Below the pieces are notes generated by a model, which ran no database searches, was not told the origin of the DNA, and worked only from the letters and a program-made list of their open reading frames with translations. Of a stretch of 64,000 nt of DNA, positions 26,189 to 34,846 are shown one piece after another. Made by a program: the position numbers and the translations under genes. This DNA comes from Muribaculaceae bacterium. Lineage in GTDB: Bacteria > Bacteroidota > Bacteroidia > Bacteroidales > Muribaculaceae. The stretch is taken from contig JAMPAK010000001.1 of the NCBI GenBank assembly GCA_023667285.1, positions 1,174,846 through 1,238,845 of the forward strand, in the 5' to 3' direction. Each line of letters opens with the position of its first letter. Within the stretch, counting starts at the first letter, position 1.

Positions 26189-27025
26189 ATGGTAAAAATC
26201 GGGAAATATAATCGCCTGAAAGTGGTGAAAAATGTTGATTTCGGCACATATCTCGACGGCGGTTCTGAGGGTGAGATACTGCTCCCCGCGCGCTATGTCA
26301 GCGAGCCGCTCCTTCCGGGCGACGAATTGGATGTGTTCATCTATCGCGACAATGAGAACCGACTGATTGCCACCACGGAGCATCCCTATGCTGAGGTAGG
26401 TGAGTTTGCCTTCCTTCAGGTTACAGATGTCAACCGCACCGGAGCATTCCTCGACTGGGGTCTCATGAAACAACTTCTCCTACCCTACAGCGAGCAGACC
26501 ATGAGACTCTCGCGCGGCATGGTCATTCCCGTCTACGTTTATCTCGACGATGCGTCCAGGCGCATCGTCGCCTCTGCCAAACTCGACAAGTTCCTGGGCA
26601 ACCGTGTCCCGCGCTATCATCAAGGAGAGCAGGTGAAGGCTCTGGTCTATAAGCACACAGAGTTAGGCTACAGAGCCATTGTCGACAACCTGTTCCACGG
26701 CTTCATATATCAGAACGAACTCTATCATCCTCTCGAGATAGGGAGCACCGTCACAGCATATGTGAAAAATGTGCGCGACGATGGCAAGATAAACCTTATC
26801 ATGCAGGGGACGGGCGACGGGCGTCTGGAGACTCTGGCAAAGGAGATAGCAGAGCGGCTTGAAAGTGAGCAGGATGGATGGCTGCCTCTCACAGACTCAT
26901 CATCGCCAGAGGCTATCCGCCACGCTTTCGCCTGCTCTAAAAAGGATTTCAAAAAGGCCATCGGCTCGCTTTACAAGGAGCGCAAGATAGCCATACTAGA
27001 TGATGGCATAAAACTGTTGAGGTAA
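26189..27025 (+). CDS. S1-domain RNA-binding protein (CvfB-like)
   Basis: A 278-aa cytoplasmic protein of the CvfB/YitL family, with three or four S1-like OB folds ('LLPARYVSEPLLPGDELDVF', 'GAFLDWGLMKQLLLPYSEQ', 'YKHTELGYRAIVDNLFHGFI') and a C-terminal winged-helix ('FACSKKDFKKAIGSLYKERK'). CvfB proteins bind RNA and affect virulence regulation in Staphylococcus; the role here is unknown. TATATTTG (26162-26169) lies 20 bases before the ATG. It converges on the FHA gene with an 18-base gap. Confidence 0.88.
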   Translation: MVKIGKYNRLKVVKNVDFGTYLDGGSEGEILLPARYVSEPLLPGDELDVFIYRDNENRLIATTEHPYAEVGEFAFLQVTDVNRTGAFLDWGLMKQLLLPYSEQTMRLSRGMVIPVYVYLDDASRRIVASAKLDKFLGNRVPRYHQGEQVKALVYKHTELGYRAIVDNLFHGFIYQNELYHPLEIGSTVTAYVKNVRDDGKINLIMQGTGDGRLETLAKEIAERLESEQDGWLPLTDSSSPEAIRHAFACSKKDFKKAIGSLYKERKIAILDDGIKLLR

Positions 27026-27043
27026 AGCCCGGACAGAAGAGAA

Positions 27044-27724
27044 TCAGAGCAACAGTGCTCCGACAAAGCCGATGCCAAGCGCTATGAGGGCGATTATCGT
27101 GAGTATCGGGCCGAAGATGGATAGCAGCAATCCGATGACAGCCGGTGTGCGTGGTTTGCAGAATAGACCGCAGATAAACAGCAGTATGGCCAGACCGTCG
27201 GAAGCGATCCACACTCCGGGTATCGGAAGCCAGAACGTTACTATTGCCAATATCATGAAGAAGAGGCCCCAATCTGCAAACTGATTGTCGTCCCAATCCG
27301 TGCTGTCAGAATCATCGTCTGAGGAGGCATCGTAGATATTGACCACTTGCTGCTGCATCTGCTGTTGCGGCTGATATTGGGGGGATGGTACGGGCTGCGG
27401 AGCATATTCATTCATCTGTTGTTGCGCTCCAAACTGCGTGGCAAACGGTGCGAATTGCGTTCTGGCTGACGGCATATATGTCGACAATGAGTTCCAATCA
27501 AGCACAATCCCGCCAGGCAGCATGATGTTTTGCCCATAAATGATGGGTGTGGCCCGGTTATGACATTTCATTCCATTGACAAGTGTGCCATTGGTGCTCC
27601 GGTCTGTATAGATGATGGTGTTATCATCGCGCACTTCTATATATCCGTGATGAGAACTCACGGATGGATGGTTGATGACGATAGTATTGTCCACCGCACG
27701 ACCGATTGTCACTATTGTCGACAT
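27044..27724 (-). CDS. FHA-domain membrane protein
   Basis: A 226-aa protein with an N-terminal forkhead-associated domain (about 1-75), seen as 'IGRAVDNTIVINHPSVSSHH' and 'DRSTNGTLVNG', which binds phosphothreonine peptides. A Gln/Pro-rich linker (about 88-145) joins it to two or three C-terminal membrane helices. The cytoplasmic FHA would report on a Ser/Thr kinase signal at the membrane; no kinase or phosphatase gene is in the window. The -7 box lies at 27767-27774 on the minus strand. The gene stands alone between convergent and tandem neighbours. Confidence 0.85.
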   Translation of the reverse strand: MSTIVTIGRAVDNTIVINHPSVSSHHGYIEVRDDNTIIYTDRSTNGTLVNGMKCHNRATPIIYGQNIMLPGGIVLDWNSLSTYMPSARTQFAPFATQFGAQQQMNEYAPQPVPSPQYQPQQQMQQQVVNIYDASSDDDSDSTDWDDNQFADWGLFFMILAIVTFWLPIPGVWIASDGLAILLFICGLFCKPRTPAVIGLLLSIFGPILTIIALIALGIGFVGALLL

Positions 27725-27810
27725 ATGTTTCTGACTGGCTGATTATGATTGATTTGGGTTCGTCGGCAAATATACAACAAAAAAACAACATTCATGCAAT
27801 TTTGCAGTGA

Positions 27811-27850
27811 TAAAAACGCCCTGTCACGGAGTCAATCACACGGACAGGAC
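27811..27850 (-). terminator. Putative terminator of the ftsK-trxB-GNAT operon
   Basis: On the minus strand a GTCCTGTC...GACAGG hairpin (core arms 27820-27825 and 27843-27848) is followed by GTTTTTATC. It lies about 50 bases beyond the GNAT stop codon. Confidence 0.55.
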
Positions 27851-27897
27851 GCTTCTTAGGTCGATGCGGGACGTATAGAGGGCTATCTATAGGATAT

Positions 27898-28431
27898 TTA
27901 TTTGAGAATCAGGCTATACAGTTCAGCGTCCTTGAACTCTGCGCCGCGGCAGAGCCATTGGGGGAGTGTGGCCACGCAGTGGAAGCCGCAACTTTTGAAG
28001 AGGGCACGGCTGGCATGATTGTCGACCGCCACGACTGCTGTGAGCTGATGAAGCGATATGATATTACGCATGCTATTGGCTATGAGCCGCAAGGCCTCCG
28101 ATGCATACCCTTCACCTTGGTGACCGGGGGTGACGAAGATTCCCACAGAGCAGCGTGAGTTGGCGGGGTCGAAGTCAAAAAGGTCAAGGGTGCCTATAGT
28201 CTCGCCCGTGGCGACAATATCGATCATGAGCCTAAGCTGGCGTGCGCGGTAGATGTCTCCGTCATAGGTGTCGATGTAGTCCCACAACTGCTTGCGCGAG
28301 AAAGGAGCCATCGTCGAGCCAACATTCCAGAGAGAGGGGTCGTTCTCCCAATCATAGAGCGTGTCGACATCCACCGGTTCAAGGGCGCGGAGCCGGACTC
28401 TGGTTCCTTCAGCAGCGAGATCAGAGGGCAT
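27898..28431 (-). CDS. GNAT-family N-acetyltransferase (RimJ/RimL-like)
   Basis: A 177-aa acetyltransferase of the RimJ/RimL/SpeG type. It begins 'VRLRALEPVDVDTLYDWEND'. The acetyl-CoA loop is seen as 'VTPGHQGEGYASEALRL', and 'NHASRALFKSCGF' is the usual C-terminal motif. The acceptor (protein N-terminus, spermidine or antibiotic) is unknown. The start overlaps the trxB stop by 11 bases. Confidence 0.88.
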   Translation of the reverse strand: MPSDLAAEGTRVRLRALEPVDVDTLYDWENDPSLWNVGSTMAPFSRKQLWDYIDTYDGDIYRARQLRLMIDIVATGETIGTLDLFDFDPANSRCSVGIFVTPGHQGEGYASEALRLIANSMRNIISLHQLTAVVAVDNHASRALFKSCGFHCVATLPQWLCRGAEFKDAELYSLILK

Positions 28432-29356
28432 TTTCTGTCAGGAAGCGTTCAACATCGAGCGCGGCCTTGCACCCCATTCCGGCGGCGGTCACTGCCTGGC
28501 GATAAGTGGGGTCTGCCACATCACCGGCAGCAAACACTCCGGGGATATTTGTGGCGGTTCCTTCGCCAGACACCTTGATATATCCATTGTCATCACACTC
28601 GATGGCCGGACGGAACACCTCAGTATTGGGCTTATGGCCTATGGCGAGGAAAAATCCGTCAATTGGGAGGTCATATTTCCGCTCATTATCCTTCCCTCTG
28701 TTCTCCACGAGATGTGCGCCCTGCACGAAACCCTCGCCATAAAGGCCTTCGGTGGAGGTGTTGAACAGCACCTTGATATTCTCCTTGTCAAACACCCTGT
28801 GTTGCATGACCTTAGAGGCTCTGAGCACATCACGTCGCACAATCAGATAAACCTCAGAGGCAAGATTGCTCAGATAGAGAGCTTCCTCACAAGCGGTGTC
28901 TCCACCACCAACCACGGCCACCTTGCGTCCGCGGAAGAAGAATCCGTCACATGTGGCACAGGCCGACACGCCCATGCCGTTATACTTCTGCTCATCCTCT
29001 ATGCCAAGATACCTTGCGGAAGCCCCTGTGGCTATGATAACGGTCTCGGCTGTTATTTCCAGACCGTTGTCGGTCACAGCCTTGAAGGGGCGCTTCGAGA
29101 AATCAATCTCCTTGACAAACCCCTCGCGGATATCTGCGCCGAACCGAACAGCCTGGGCTTTTAGATCCTCCATGAGCTGAGGCCCGGTGACACCCTGAGG
29201 GTATCCGGGGAAGTTCTCAACCTCTGTAGTTGTGGTGAGCTGTCCTCCGGGCTGATAACCCTCAATTACCACCGGAGCCATATTGGCTCGCGATATGTAT
29301 ATGGCTGCTGTATATCCGGCGGGGCCGGAACCGATGATGAGACATTTTGTATTCAT
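28421..29356 (-). CDS. trxB: Thioredoxin-disulfide reductase
   Basis: FAD/NADPH-dependent reductase that keeps thioredoxin reduced. The 311-aa chain shows the FAD-binding 'GSGPAGYTAAIY' (9-20), the redox pair Cys133/Cys136 in 'ACATCDGFF', the NADPH-binding 'VVGGGDTACEEALYL' and 'VFAAGDV' near the C-terminus. It lies 53 bases after the LolA-like gene in the ftsK operon. Confidence 0.96.
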   Translation of the reverse strand: MNTKCLIIGSGPAGYTAAIYISRANMAPVVIEGYQPGGQLTTTTEVENFPGYPQGVTGPQLMEDLKAQAVRFGADIREGFVKEIDFSKRPFKAVTDNGLEITAETVIIATGASARYLGIEDEQKYNGMGVSACATCDGFFFRGRKVAVVGGGDTACEEALYLSNLASEVYLIVRRDVLRASKVMQHRVFDKENIKVLFNTSTEGLYGEGFVQGAHLVENRGKDNERKYDLPIDGFFLAIGHKPNTEVFRPAIECDDNGYIKVSGEGTATNIPGVFAAGDVADPTYRQAVTAAGMGCKAALDVERFLTENAL

Positions 29357-29409
29357 AACAGTTGAAAGATGTGAAAGTAGATTGTTATAAAGAATTCAGA
29401 TGATTGCTC

Positions 29410-30018
29410 TTACCTCAGGTCCACCACTTGCACTCCGGGATATTTCTTAGGGTCGAATTTGAAATAAGTGGCCGGGAGAGCACCTCCGGGTGTGACGGAG
29501 TTGACCGATATGTCAAGTTTATGCCCCCCCGACAAGGTCACCCGGATTGAGGTGGGGAGACCGGTGGCATCGCTGAAGGTGATGAGAGCCTTGCGGATGT
29601 CGCTCCGTGTAGTCTTGGCCGTGAGGTCGACAGCCGTCTGTCCCTTGGGAGCCTTGGCAGACTGCAAACGGAAATCGGAGGGGAGAGCGCTGATGATGGT
29701 AAGCGGATTTATCTGGCGGAGCTCATCGGGTGTCGGGGTCACCACATTCACCTCCCCCATCTGCTCTGAATATGTCCACTGGGTCTTGCCGTCATACCAT
29801 GAAATCATCCCGGGGGATGTCACGGTGAATCTGTCTCCGGAGATTGTGAGCATCCCCTGCGAGGTCTGTCCATCGGCCTTGACTGTATAGGCTACCTGCA
29901 CGGATGGTGAAGACTTTAGCCGATTGGCGGCACGGTCTATCACCCTCTGTGGTGTGACAGCCAAGGATGAGAGAGCAGAGATGAGGAACAGCGACAATGT
30001 GAGGACAATTCTATTCAT
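29410..30018 (-). CDS. LolA-like outer-membrane lipoprotein carrier
   Basis: A periplasmic LolA-fold protein (202 aa from the ATG at 30018) that would shuttle lipoproteins from the inner to the outer membrane. The signal peptide is 'MNRIVLTLSLFLISALSSLA'. 'MLTISGDRFTVTSPGMISWYDGKTQW' region features and the C-terminal 'FKFDPKKYPGVQVVDLR' are typical. The longer reading from 30054 would overlap ftsK and puts 12 polar residues before the signal. Its position directly after ftsK is common in Bacteroidales. A C7 run at 29524-29530 is inside the gene and in frame. Confidence 0.87.
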   Translation of the reverse strand: MNRIVLTLSLFLISALSSLAVTPQRVIDRAANRLKSSPSVQVAYTVKADGQTSQGMLTISGDRFTVTSPGMISWYDGKTQWTYSEQMGEVNVVTPTPDELRQINPLTIISALPSDFRLQSAKAPKGQTAVDLTAKTTRSDIRKALITFSDATGLPTSIRVTLSGGHKLDISVNSVTPGGALPATYFKFDPKKYPGVQVVDLR

Positions 30019-30040
30019 GACTTTATAACAATCGTCAAGC

Positions 30041-32791
30041 CTATTTGTTTTCAAGGATATGCTCCAGCGTGACAGGGTCTATCAGCACCTGCCGGGGCTT
30101 GCCACCCTGCGATGGGCCCACGATGCCGGCAGCCTCCATCTGGTCCATTATCTTCCCGGCGCGGTTGTAGCCGATGGAATATTTCCGTTGTAGCGATGAG
30201 GTGGAGGCGGTGTCGGTCGACACGACCAGTCTGGCACATTCGTCGAAGAGCGGGTCGCGGTCACCGATGGTGGCTGTAGAGGCTCCGCCCTCTACTTCGG
30301 GTGAGTATTCGGGAAGTTCGTAGGGCTTATCGTAGCCAATCTGCTCGCCTATCGACTCGCAGATGGCGCTGACCTCAGGTGTGTCAATGAACGCGCACTG
30401 GACGCGCTCGAGCTTGCCATTGATGGAGAAAAGCATGTCGCCGCGGCCGATGAGCTGATTGGCGCCGAGCTGGTCAAGGATGGTGCGGGAGTCATTGCCC
30501 TGGATGACACGGAAGGCTATACGTCCGGGGATGTTGAGTTTGATGCCGCCGGTGATGACGTTGACTGTGGGGCGCTGGGTGGCGATGATAAGGTGGATGC
30601 CTGCGGCACGGGCCACGGCTGCCAGACGCGAGACGGGGTTCTCAATCTCCTTTCCCTGACGGATGATGAGGTCGGCAAACTCGTCGATGACCAACACGAT
30701 GTAAGGGAGGAACCTATGGACATTGGGGTTGAGTTTGCGCGCCTTGAACTTGTCGTTATACTCCTTGATGTTTCGTGCGCCGGCCTTCTCAAGCAGCGAG
30801 AGACGGTTGTCCATCTCCACACAGAGCGAGTTCAGCACATTGACAACCTTTGTCATGTCGGTAATGATGGCGTCCTCGCCGGGGAGGGATGCGAGATAGT
30901 GTCGCTCGAGTTCTCTATAGAGGCTGAGCTCCACACGCTTGGGGTCGATGAGCACAAACTTGAGTTCGGCCGGGTGCTTCTTGTAGAGCAGCGATGTGAT
31001 GATGGCATTGAGGCCCACTGACTTACCCATGCCGGTGGCGCCTGCCACAAGCAGATGGGGCATCTTAGCCAGGTCAGCCATGAAAATCTGATTTGAGATA
31101 GTCTTGCCCAGCGCCATGGGTAGTTCCATTTTGCAGTTGCGGAACACGTCGCTGTCTATCACTGAGCGCATCGACACGACCTGAGGATCCTTGTTAGGCA
31201 CCTCGATGCCTATGGTGCCTTTAGCAGGGATAGGGGCAATGATGCGGACACCCTCGGCGGCAAGTTTGAGCTGGAGGTCTTCGCCGAGACTTCTGATGGA
31301 GCGTGTTCTGACACCTTCAGCCGGGACAATCTCAAAGAGAGTGACCGTCGGGCCTATTGTAGCCTCAATCTTCGAGATCTCGACGCCGAAGGTGTGGAGA
31401 GTGTCTGTGAGGCGCCGTTTGTTTGCCTCCATCTCTTGGATATCTACGCTCGGGCCCTTGTCCTCTATAGGTTTCAGGAGATCTATTGAGGGCTGCTGAA
31501 AGCGGGAGAGCTCAGCGGTAGGGTCGTAAGGCTCGCTCTGCATCTTGGCAGAGAGTTCGTCACCGAAAAGAGGTCTCATCGCCTCATCATCAGCGGCGTC
31601 CTCAGTCCTGAACAGGGGGCTGAGAGGTTCCTCATCATCCACTGAGTAAGGGATGGCGGCTTTGTCCTTGTCGCGGTCTGTGGGGACGATGAAAAGGGGG
31701 ATATCATCGGCTAAGCTCTTCGGCTCCTCATCTACAGCGGGATCGGTCTCCCCCTTGGCCGGAGCAGGGGCCGGGATATTTTCTGCGACAGATGGGACAT
31801 AGCATGCGGCCACGCGCTGGGCTGCCGCCTTCTCCTCGGCTGTCAGAGAGACCTGGGGCTCAGAGGGTTCCTGAGGCTGTTCGTCAGTCTCAGCCTGGAC
31901 CTTGGTCTGAGACATGCGCTCTTCTTCCAGAGCCTGCTTTGCGGCCTGCTCAGCCTCGATGCGCTCACGCTCTATGCGGCGTTCCTCCTCGAGTCGGCGG
32001 CGCTCGGCACGACGCTCGGCCTGACGCTCGCTGTAGGCATCATATCGGCCACGGAAAGCGGCGATGAACTTTGAAATTTCACTGAGATAGAGTATCACCA
32101 TCATGCCCACGAGAATCAGGCTGACACCCATAGCGCCCCAGTAGCCTGAGAACATGATGAGTTTCTGATTGAGGAGCAATCCGTGGAGGCCACCCCAGTA
32201 GAAGGGGGTCGACATGGTGTAGGTGATGAGGCCTGCCACTATGGAGAGTGAGACTGCTCCGAGCAGGCAGCGCATTGTGAGGCTCCAGAAGCCCGGCCTG
32301 TAGACCTTGAGGAGGGATAGACCACATACCAGCACATAGTATACGAGGATGGATGCACCAATGCCGAGCCAGTTGTAGATGAGCGTATGGGCGAGCCATG
32401 CTCCGAAAGGACCGCCGGCATTGCGGATGACGGAGGGGTCAAAATCAGCGTTGAGCATGGCGCTCTGGTCGCTCTTTATGTTCATGAAATATGAGAGGCA
32501 CACAATGAAGGCATAGGCCGCCACCACCGTCAGGACAACTCCAATGAACATTGCCGAACGGGAGTCTGCGAGCATGGAGAAGAATCTGCTAAGGGCACCG
32601 GGACGCTTAGGGGCCTCGGTGGCTTTGGGCTCAGAAATGGCCTCAGGCTCCGTAGTGGAAATTTCCTCAGGTTCAGTCTTAGTCGGCTCGGGGTCAGTGT
32701 GTCGCTGTGTATTTTCAAATACTGAGGCCGGGTCAAAACCATCGGCGTCAGAATATGAGGTCTCATCAATAGGGGAATAAGAAGAGGGCAT
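30041..32791 (-). CDS. ftsK: FtsK/SpoIIIE DNA translocase
   Basis: Septal DNA pump that moves the terminus region during division. From the ATG at 32791 it is 916 aa: an acidic N-terminal segment, four to five membrane helices (about 75-245), a charged linker, then the motor with Walker A 'GATGMGKSVGLNA' near residue 583. 'VLVIDEFADLI' is the Walker B region, and a C-terminal gamma winged helix includes 'SSLQRKYSIGYNRAG'. The extra 95 codons to 33076 would run through the promoter and are rejected. It heads the operon with lolA, trxB and a GNAT gene. Confidence 0.95.
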   Translation of the reverse strand: MPSSYSPIDETSYSDADGFDPASVFENTQRHTDPEPTKTEPEEISTTEPEAISEPKATEAPKRPGALSRFFSMLADSRSAMFIGVVLTVVAAYAFIVCLSYFMNIKSDQSAMLNADFDPSVIRNAGGPFGAWLAHTLIYNWLGIGASILVYYVLVCGLSLLKVYRPGFWSLTMRCLLGAVSLSIVAGLITYTMSTPFYWGGLHGLLLNQKLIMFSGYWGAMGVSLILVGMMVILYLSEISKFIAAFRGRYDAYSERQAERRAERRRLEEERRIERERIEAEQAAKQALEEERMSQTKVQAETDEQPQEPSEPQVSLTAEEKAAAQRVAACYVPSVAENIPAPAPAKGETDPAVDEEPKSLADDIPLFIVPTDRDKDKAAIPYSVDDEEPLSPLFRTEDAADDEAMRPLFGDELSAKMQSEPYDPTAELSRFQQPSIDLLKPIEDKGPSVDIQEMEANKRRLTDTLHTFGVEISKIEATIGPTVTLFEIVPAEGVRTRSIRSLGEDLQLKLAAEGVRIIAPIPAKGTIGIEVPNKDPQVVSMRSVIDSDVFRNCKMELPMALGKTISNQIFMADLAKMPHLLVAGATGMGKSVGLNAIITSLLYKKHPAELKFVLIDPKRVELSLYRELERHYLASLPGEDAIITDMTKVVNVLNSLCVEMDNRLSLLEKAGARNIKEYNDKFKARKLNPNVHRFLPYIVLVIDEFADLIIRQGKEIENPVSRLAAVARAAGIHLIIATQRPTVNVITGGIKLNIPGRIAFRVIQGNDSRTILDQLGANQLIGRGDMLFSINGKLERVQCAFIDTPEVSAICESIGEQIGYDKPYELPEYSPEVEGGASTATIGDRDPLFDECARLVVSTDTASTSSLQRKYSIGYNRAGKIMDQMEAAGIVGPSQGGKPRQVLIDPVTLEHILENK

Positions 32792-32838
32792 AAATCCTAT
32801 TATTTTGCTGTGTATGGAAACTTTTTCGGTTTGAAAAG

Positions 32839-32869
32839 CAAAATTACGGATTTCTCCACAAACCGTCAA
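32839..32869 (-). promoter_or_regulatory. ftsK promoter
   Basis: Minus strand: TTG at 32867-32869 and TAATTTTG at 32839-32846 with a 20-base spacer. The leader to the ftsK ATG at 32791 would be about 40 bases, which supports that start. Confidence 0.75.
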
Positions 32870-32947
32870 CTTATTTAACACAAAATTATGTGTTGAACAA
32901 TTGAGCGACAAGCCACGTTTATGTATCAGAAAGAAACATATAAGACT

Positions 32948-33451
32948 ATGAAAAAGATAGGAATATTCTACGGCTCGACTACAGGCACAACAGCTGAGGT
33001 GGCCGGCGAGATAGCCAAACGGCTCGGTGTAGACTCCAAGGATGTCAGGAACGTTGCTGAGGCGGCTCCGTCTCAAGTGGCATCCTATGATGTTCTTATC
33101 CTCGGCGCAAGCACGTGGGGAGCGGGAGACCTTCAGGAAGATATGGCGACATTCCTGGACGGACTCAGCGGTCTGGATCTCCGCGACAAGATGGTGGCCA
33201 TCTTCGGGTGTGGCGACGAGATGATGTCTGACACTTTCTGCAACTCAGTTGGAGAGATTTATCATCGTCTGCACGACACGCATGCGGAGTTCATCGCACC
33301 GTTTGAGAACGACCCGTATAAATACAATCACTCAGACAGCGATGTCAAGGGTATGATTGTGGGGCTCTGTATCGACAACACCAACCATCCGGAAGAGACA
33401 CCGGCCCGACTCGATGCTTGGTGTGAGGAAATAAAGCAGGAAATCAGTTAA
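32948..33451 (+). CDS. Flavodoxin
   Basis: Soluble FMN electron carrier, 167 aa from the ATG at 32948 (the longer reading adds nine residues). The phosphate loop 'FYGSTTGTTAEVA' is at the N-terminus. 'LILGASTWGAGDLQEDM' and 'AIFGCGDEMMSDTFCNS' line the flavin, with the usual Trp in the first of these. It is of the long-chain type. It could serve oxidoreductases such as the VOR enzyme encoded near 56 kb. It is divergent from ftsK and directly upstream of rpmH. Confidence 0.93.
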   Translation: MKKIGIFYGSTTGTTAEVAGEIAKRLGVDSKDVRNVAEAAPSQVASYDVLILGASTWGAGDLQEDMATFLDGLSGLDLRDKMVAIFGCGDEMMSDTFCNSVGEIYHRLHDTHAEFIAPFENDPYKYNHSDSDVKGMIVGLCIDNTNHPEETPARLDAWCEEIKQEIS

Positions 33452-33466
33452 TAAATGTGAACGGAA

Positions 33467-33498
33467 TTTGCCTATACGGGAATTTTTGATTAAATTTG
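33467..33498 (+). promoter_or_regulatory. rpmH promoter
   Basis: TTTG at 33467-33470 and TAAATTTG at 33491-33498 with a 20-base spacer. It lies 55 bases upstream of the rpmH ATG and just after the flavodoxin stop codon. Confidence 0.75.
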
Positions 33499-33553
33499 CA
33501 CCTCGAATTGTGAAGAAAAATCTTCGATAAATCAAAAATAATCATATACGGCA

Positions 33554-33709
33554 ATGAAAAGAACGTTCCAACCTTCTAACCGCAAGAGAGTTAACAAGCA
33601 TGGATTCCGTGCCCGCATGGCTACACCCGATGGCCGCAAGGTACTTGCCCGCCGTCGTGCCAAAGGCCGTCTGCGTCTGACCGTATCTAGCTCAATCGCC
33701 GGGAAGTAA
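33554..33709 (+). CDS. rpmH: 50S ribosomal protein L34
   Basis: A 51-codon ORF beginning '[20 protein letters not shown]' and ending in '[10 protein letters not shown]', which is the L34 family from end to end, with its dense Arg/Lys content. L34 sits in the large ribosomal subunit. In many bacteria rpmH adjoins rnpA and dnaA; neither is nearby here, as is usual in Bacteroidota. It has its own promoter and a strong terminator, so it is a single-gene unit. Confidence 0.97.
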   Translation: MKRTFQPSNRKRVNKHGFRARMATPDGRKVLARRRAKGRLRLTVSSSIAGK

Positions 33710-33775
33710 TTCCCAACTACAGGCTGCAAGTCCTAACCGTTAACCGCAGCCACTCTCTTAATTGTTTGCAAACGA

Positions 33776-33821
33776 CATCAAGGTCATCAGAGTTTTCTTC
33801 TGATGGCCTTGATGTTTTTTT
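33776..33821 (+). terminator. rpmH terminator
   Basis: Fifteen-base arms (33776-33790 and 33800-33814, one G-U pair) with a 9-base loop are followed by a run of seven T. Confidence 0.88.
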
Positions 33822-33882
33822 CAAAATGTCAAAGAGCGCTTGCCGTGCGGTTTGACTTTGGGTCGCGGAGCACGGCGTACCG

Positions 33883-34563
33883 CTAGAGTGGGTGGGGAGG
33901 GACGGTGTAGGTTGTGGAGGTAGACGGGGGTGAAGGGGGTGATAAGGGTGTCAACCTGACGGGGAGGGTGATGACGATGGTTGCTGGTGGGTCGTCGGGC
34001 TTTCTGTCTGTGTCGGGTTTGAGGATTCGGTGCATGCGGCGGCCGAAGAGCTTGGCGAGTTTGTCGGCGTGGCCGCGGGTGCGCGGTGCGGTGATGTGGA
34101 CGATGAAGAATCCGCAGCCGGAGAGGGCGGGGAGGAGGGCGTTCCAGAGGCGGAGGAAGCCGTCGGGCCGGGCCTGCAGGGGTGAGAAGGTTTTGGCGTC
34201 CTGGGTGTTGAGCAGGAGGATGTAGGCGAGTGTGTGTCCGCGGATGCTGTCGGGGCGGCGGTAGGTGAGGTATTTTATGCGCCGTTCTTTGCCTTTGAGC
34301 CGTGTGGGTGTGTAGATGGCGCCGAGGGCTTGCGATGGTCCTTTGGCGAGGCGGTAGTTGAGGTATTCCTGAAGGATTGGCGCGGAGTTCCGGCCGGGCG
34401 GGTCGATGACGAGGACGGGGCGTGCGCGTTTCTGGCGCTCGAGGTATGAGATGACTTTGCGCTCGTTTTTGGTGAGGCGTCGGTTGAGGTATGTCTCGAA
34501 GCCACGAATCCCCAGGATGGGGGAGTAGATTTGTTTCCGGGAGGTGGTGATGAGTTTTTTCAT
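33883..34563 (-). CDS. Hypothetical protein in a GC-rich islet
   Basis: A 226-aa ORF that I do not recognise. It is basic in its first two thirds ('RRLTKNERKVISYLERQKRA', 'RLKGKERRIKYLTYRR') and may be alpha/beta ('ARPVLVIDPPGRNSAP', 'LSGCGFFIVHITAP'). It ends in a Pro/Thr/Ser-rich tail. Base composition looks clearly more GC-rich than its neighbours. No signal peptide or membrane segment is visible. It stands alone between rpmH and a block of direct repeats. It could be a fast-evolving lineage-specific gene; a non-coding GC-rich stretch with a chance ORF is possible but less likely given the 226-codon length. Confidence 0.5.
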   Translation of the reverse strand: MKKLITTSRKQIYSPILGIRGFETYLNRRLTKNERKVISYLERQKRARPVLVIDPPGRNSAPILQEYLNYRLAKGPSQALGAIYTPTRLKGKERRIKYLTYRRPDSIRGHTLAYILLLNTQDAKTFSPLQARPDGFLRLWNALLPALSGCGFFIVHITAPRTRGHADKLAKLFGRRMHRILKPDTDRKPDDPPATIVITLPVRLTPLSPPSPPSTSTTYTVPPHPL

Positions 34564-34648
34564 GGGCTTCGAGTGTAGTTAGGTTGCAAAGGTAAGAATG
34601 AGATGTGTGTTTGGTAGTGCGATAATGCCGATGAGGGCCTTCGGGCGG

Positions 34649-34729
34649 TAAATCTGCGTCCTACGGACGCCGTTTGCTACCTGCGGTTGTGAGGCTCCGG
34701 GCATTCGCGGCTCTTCCTGCGGAGAGCCT
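34649..34729. repeat. Direct repeat unit, copy 1
   Basis: An 81-base unit repeated 101 bases later with about six differences. It includes the small palindrome GCGTCCTACGGACGC (stem 6, loop 3) and half of a second stem, GAGGCTC...GAGCCTC. It resembles REP/BIME-type extragenic elements. Confidence 0.85.
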
Positions 34730-34749
34730 CGCATGGCCGGGGTTACGAG

Positions 34750-34830
34750 TAAATCTGCGTCCTACGGACGCTGTTTGCTACCTGCGGTGGTGAGGCTCCG
34801 GGCATTCTCGGCTCTTACTGCGGAGGGCCT
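34750..34830. repeat. Direct repeat unit, copy 2
   Basis: Second copy of the 81-base unit, with the same GCGTCC/GGACGC palindrome. A 20-base spacer separates the copies. The 34564-34974 gap otherwise holds only one doubtful small ORF. Confidence 0.85.
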
Positions 34831-34846
34831 GTGCGGAGCATTGTAC

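Noticed and set aside
29524..29530. C7 run in the LolA-like gene as a phase-variation tract
   Set aside because: It is only seven bases, the gene is in frame on both sides, and loss of LolA would likely be lethal.
32792..33076. 95-codon N-terminal extension of ftsK
   Set aside because: It runs through the predicted ftsK promoter and overlaps the divergent flavodoxin gene; the ATG at 32791 fits the leader length.
34649..34830. CRISPR array
   Set aside because: Only two 81-bp units with a 20-bp spacer, imperfect identity and no cas genes; the unit size is wrong.
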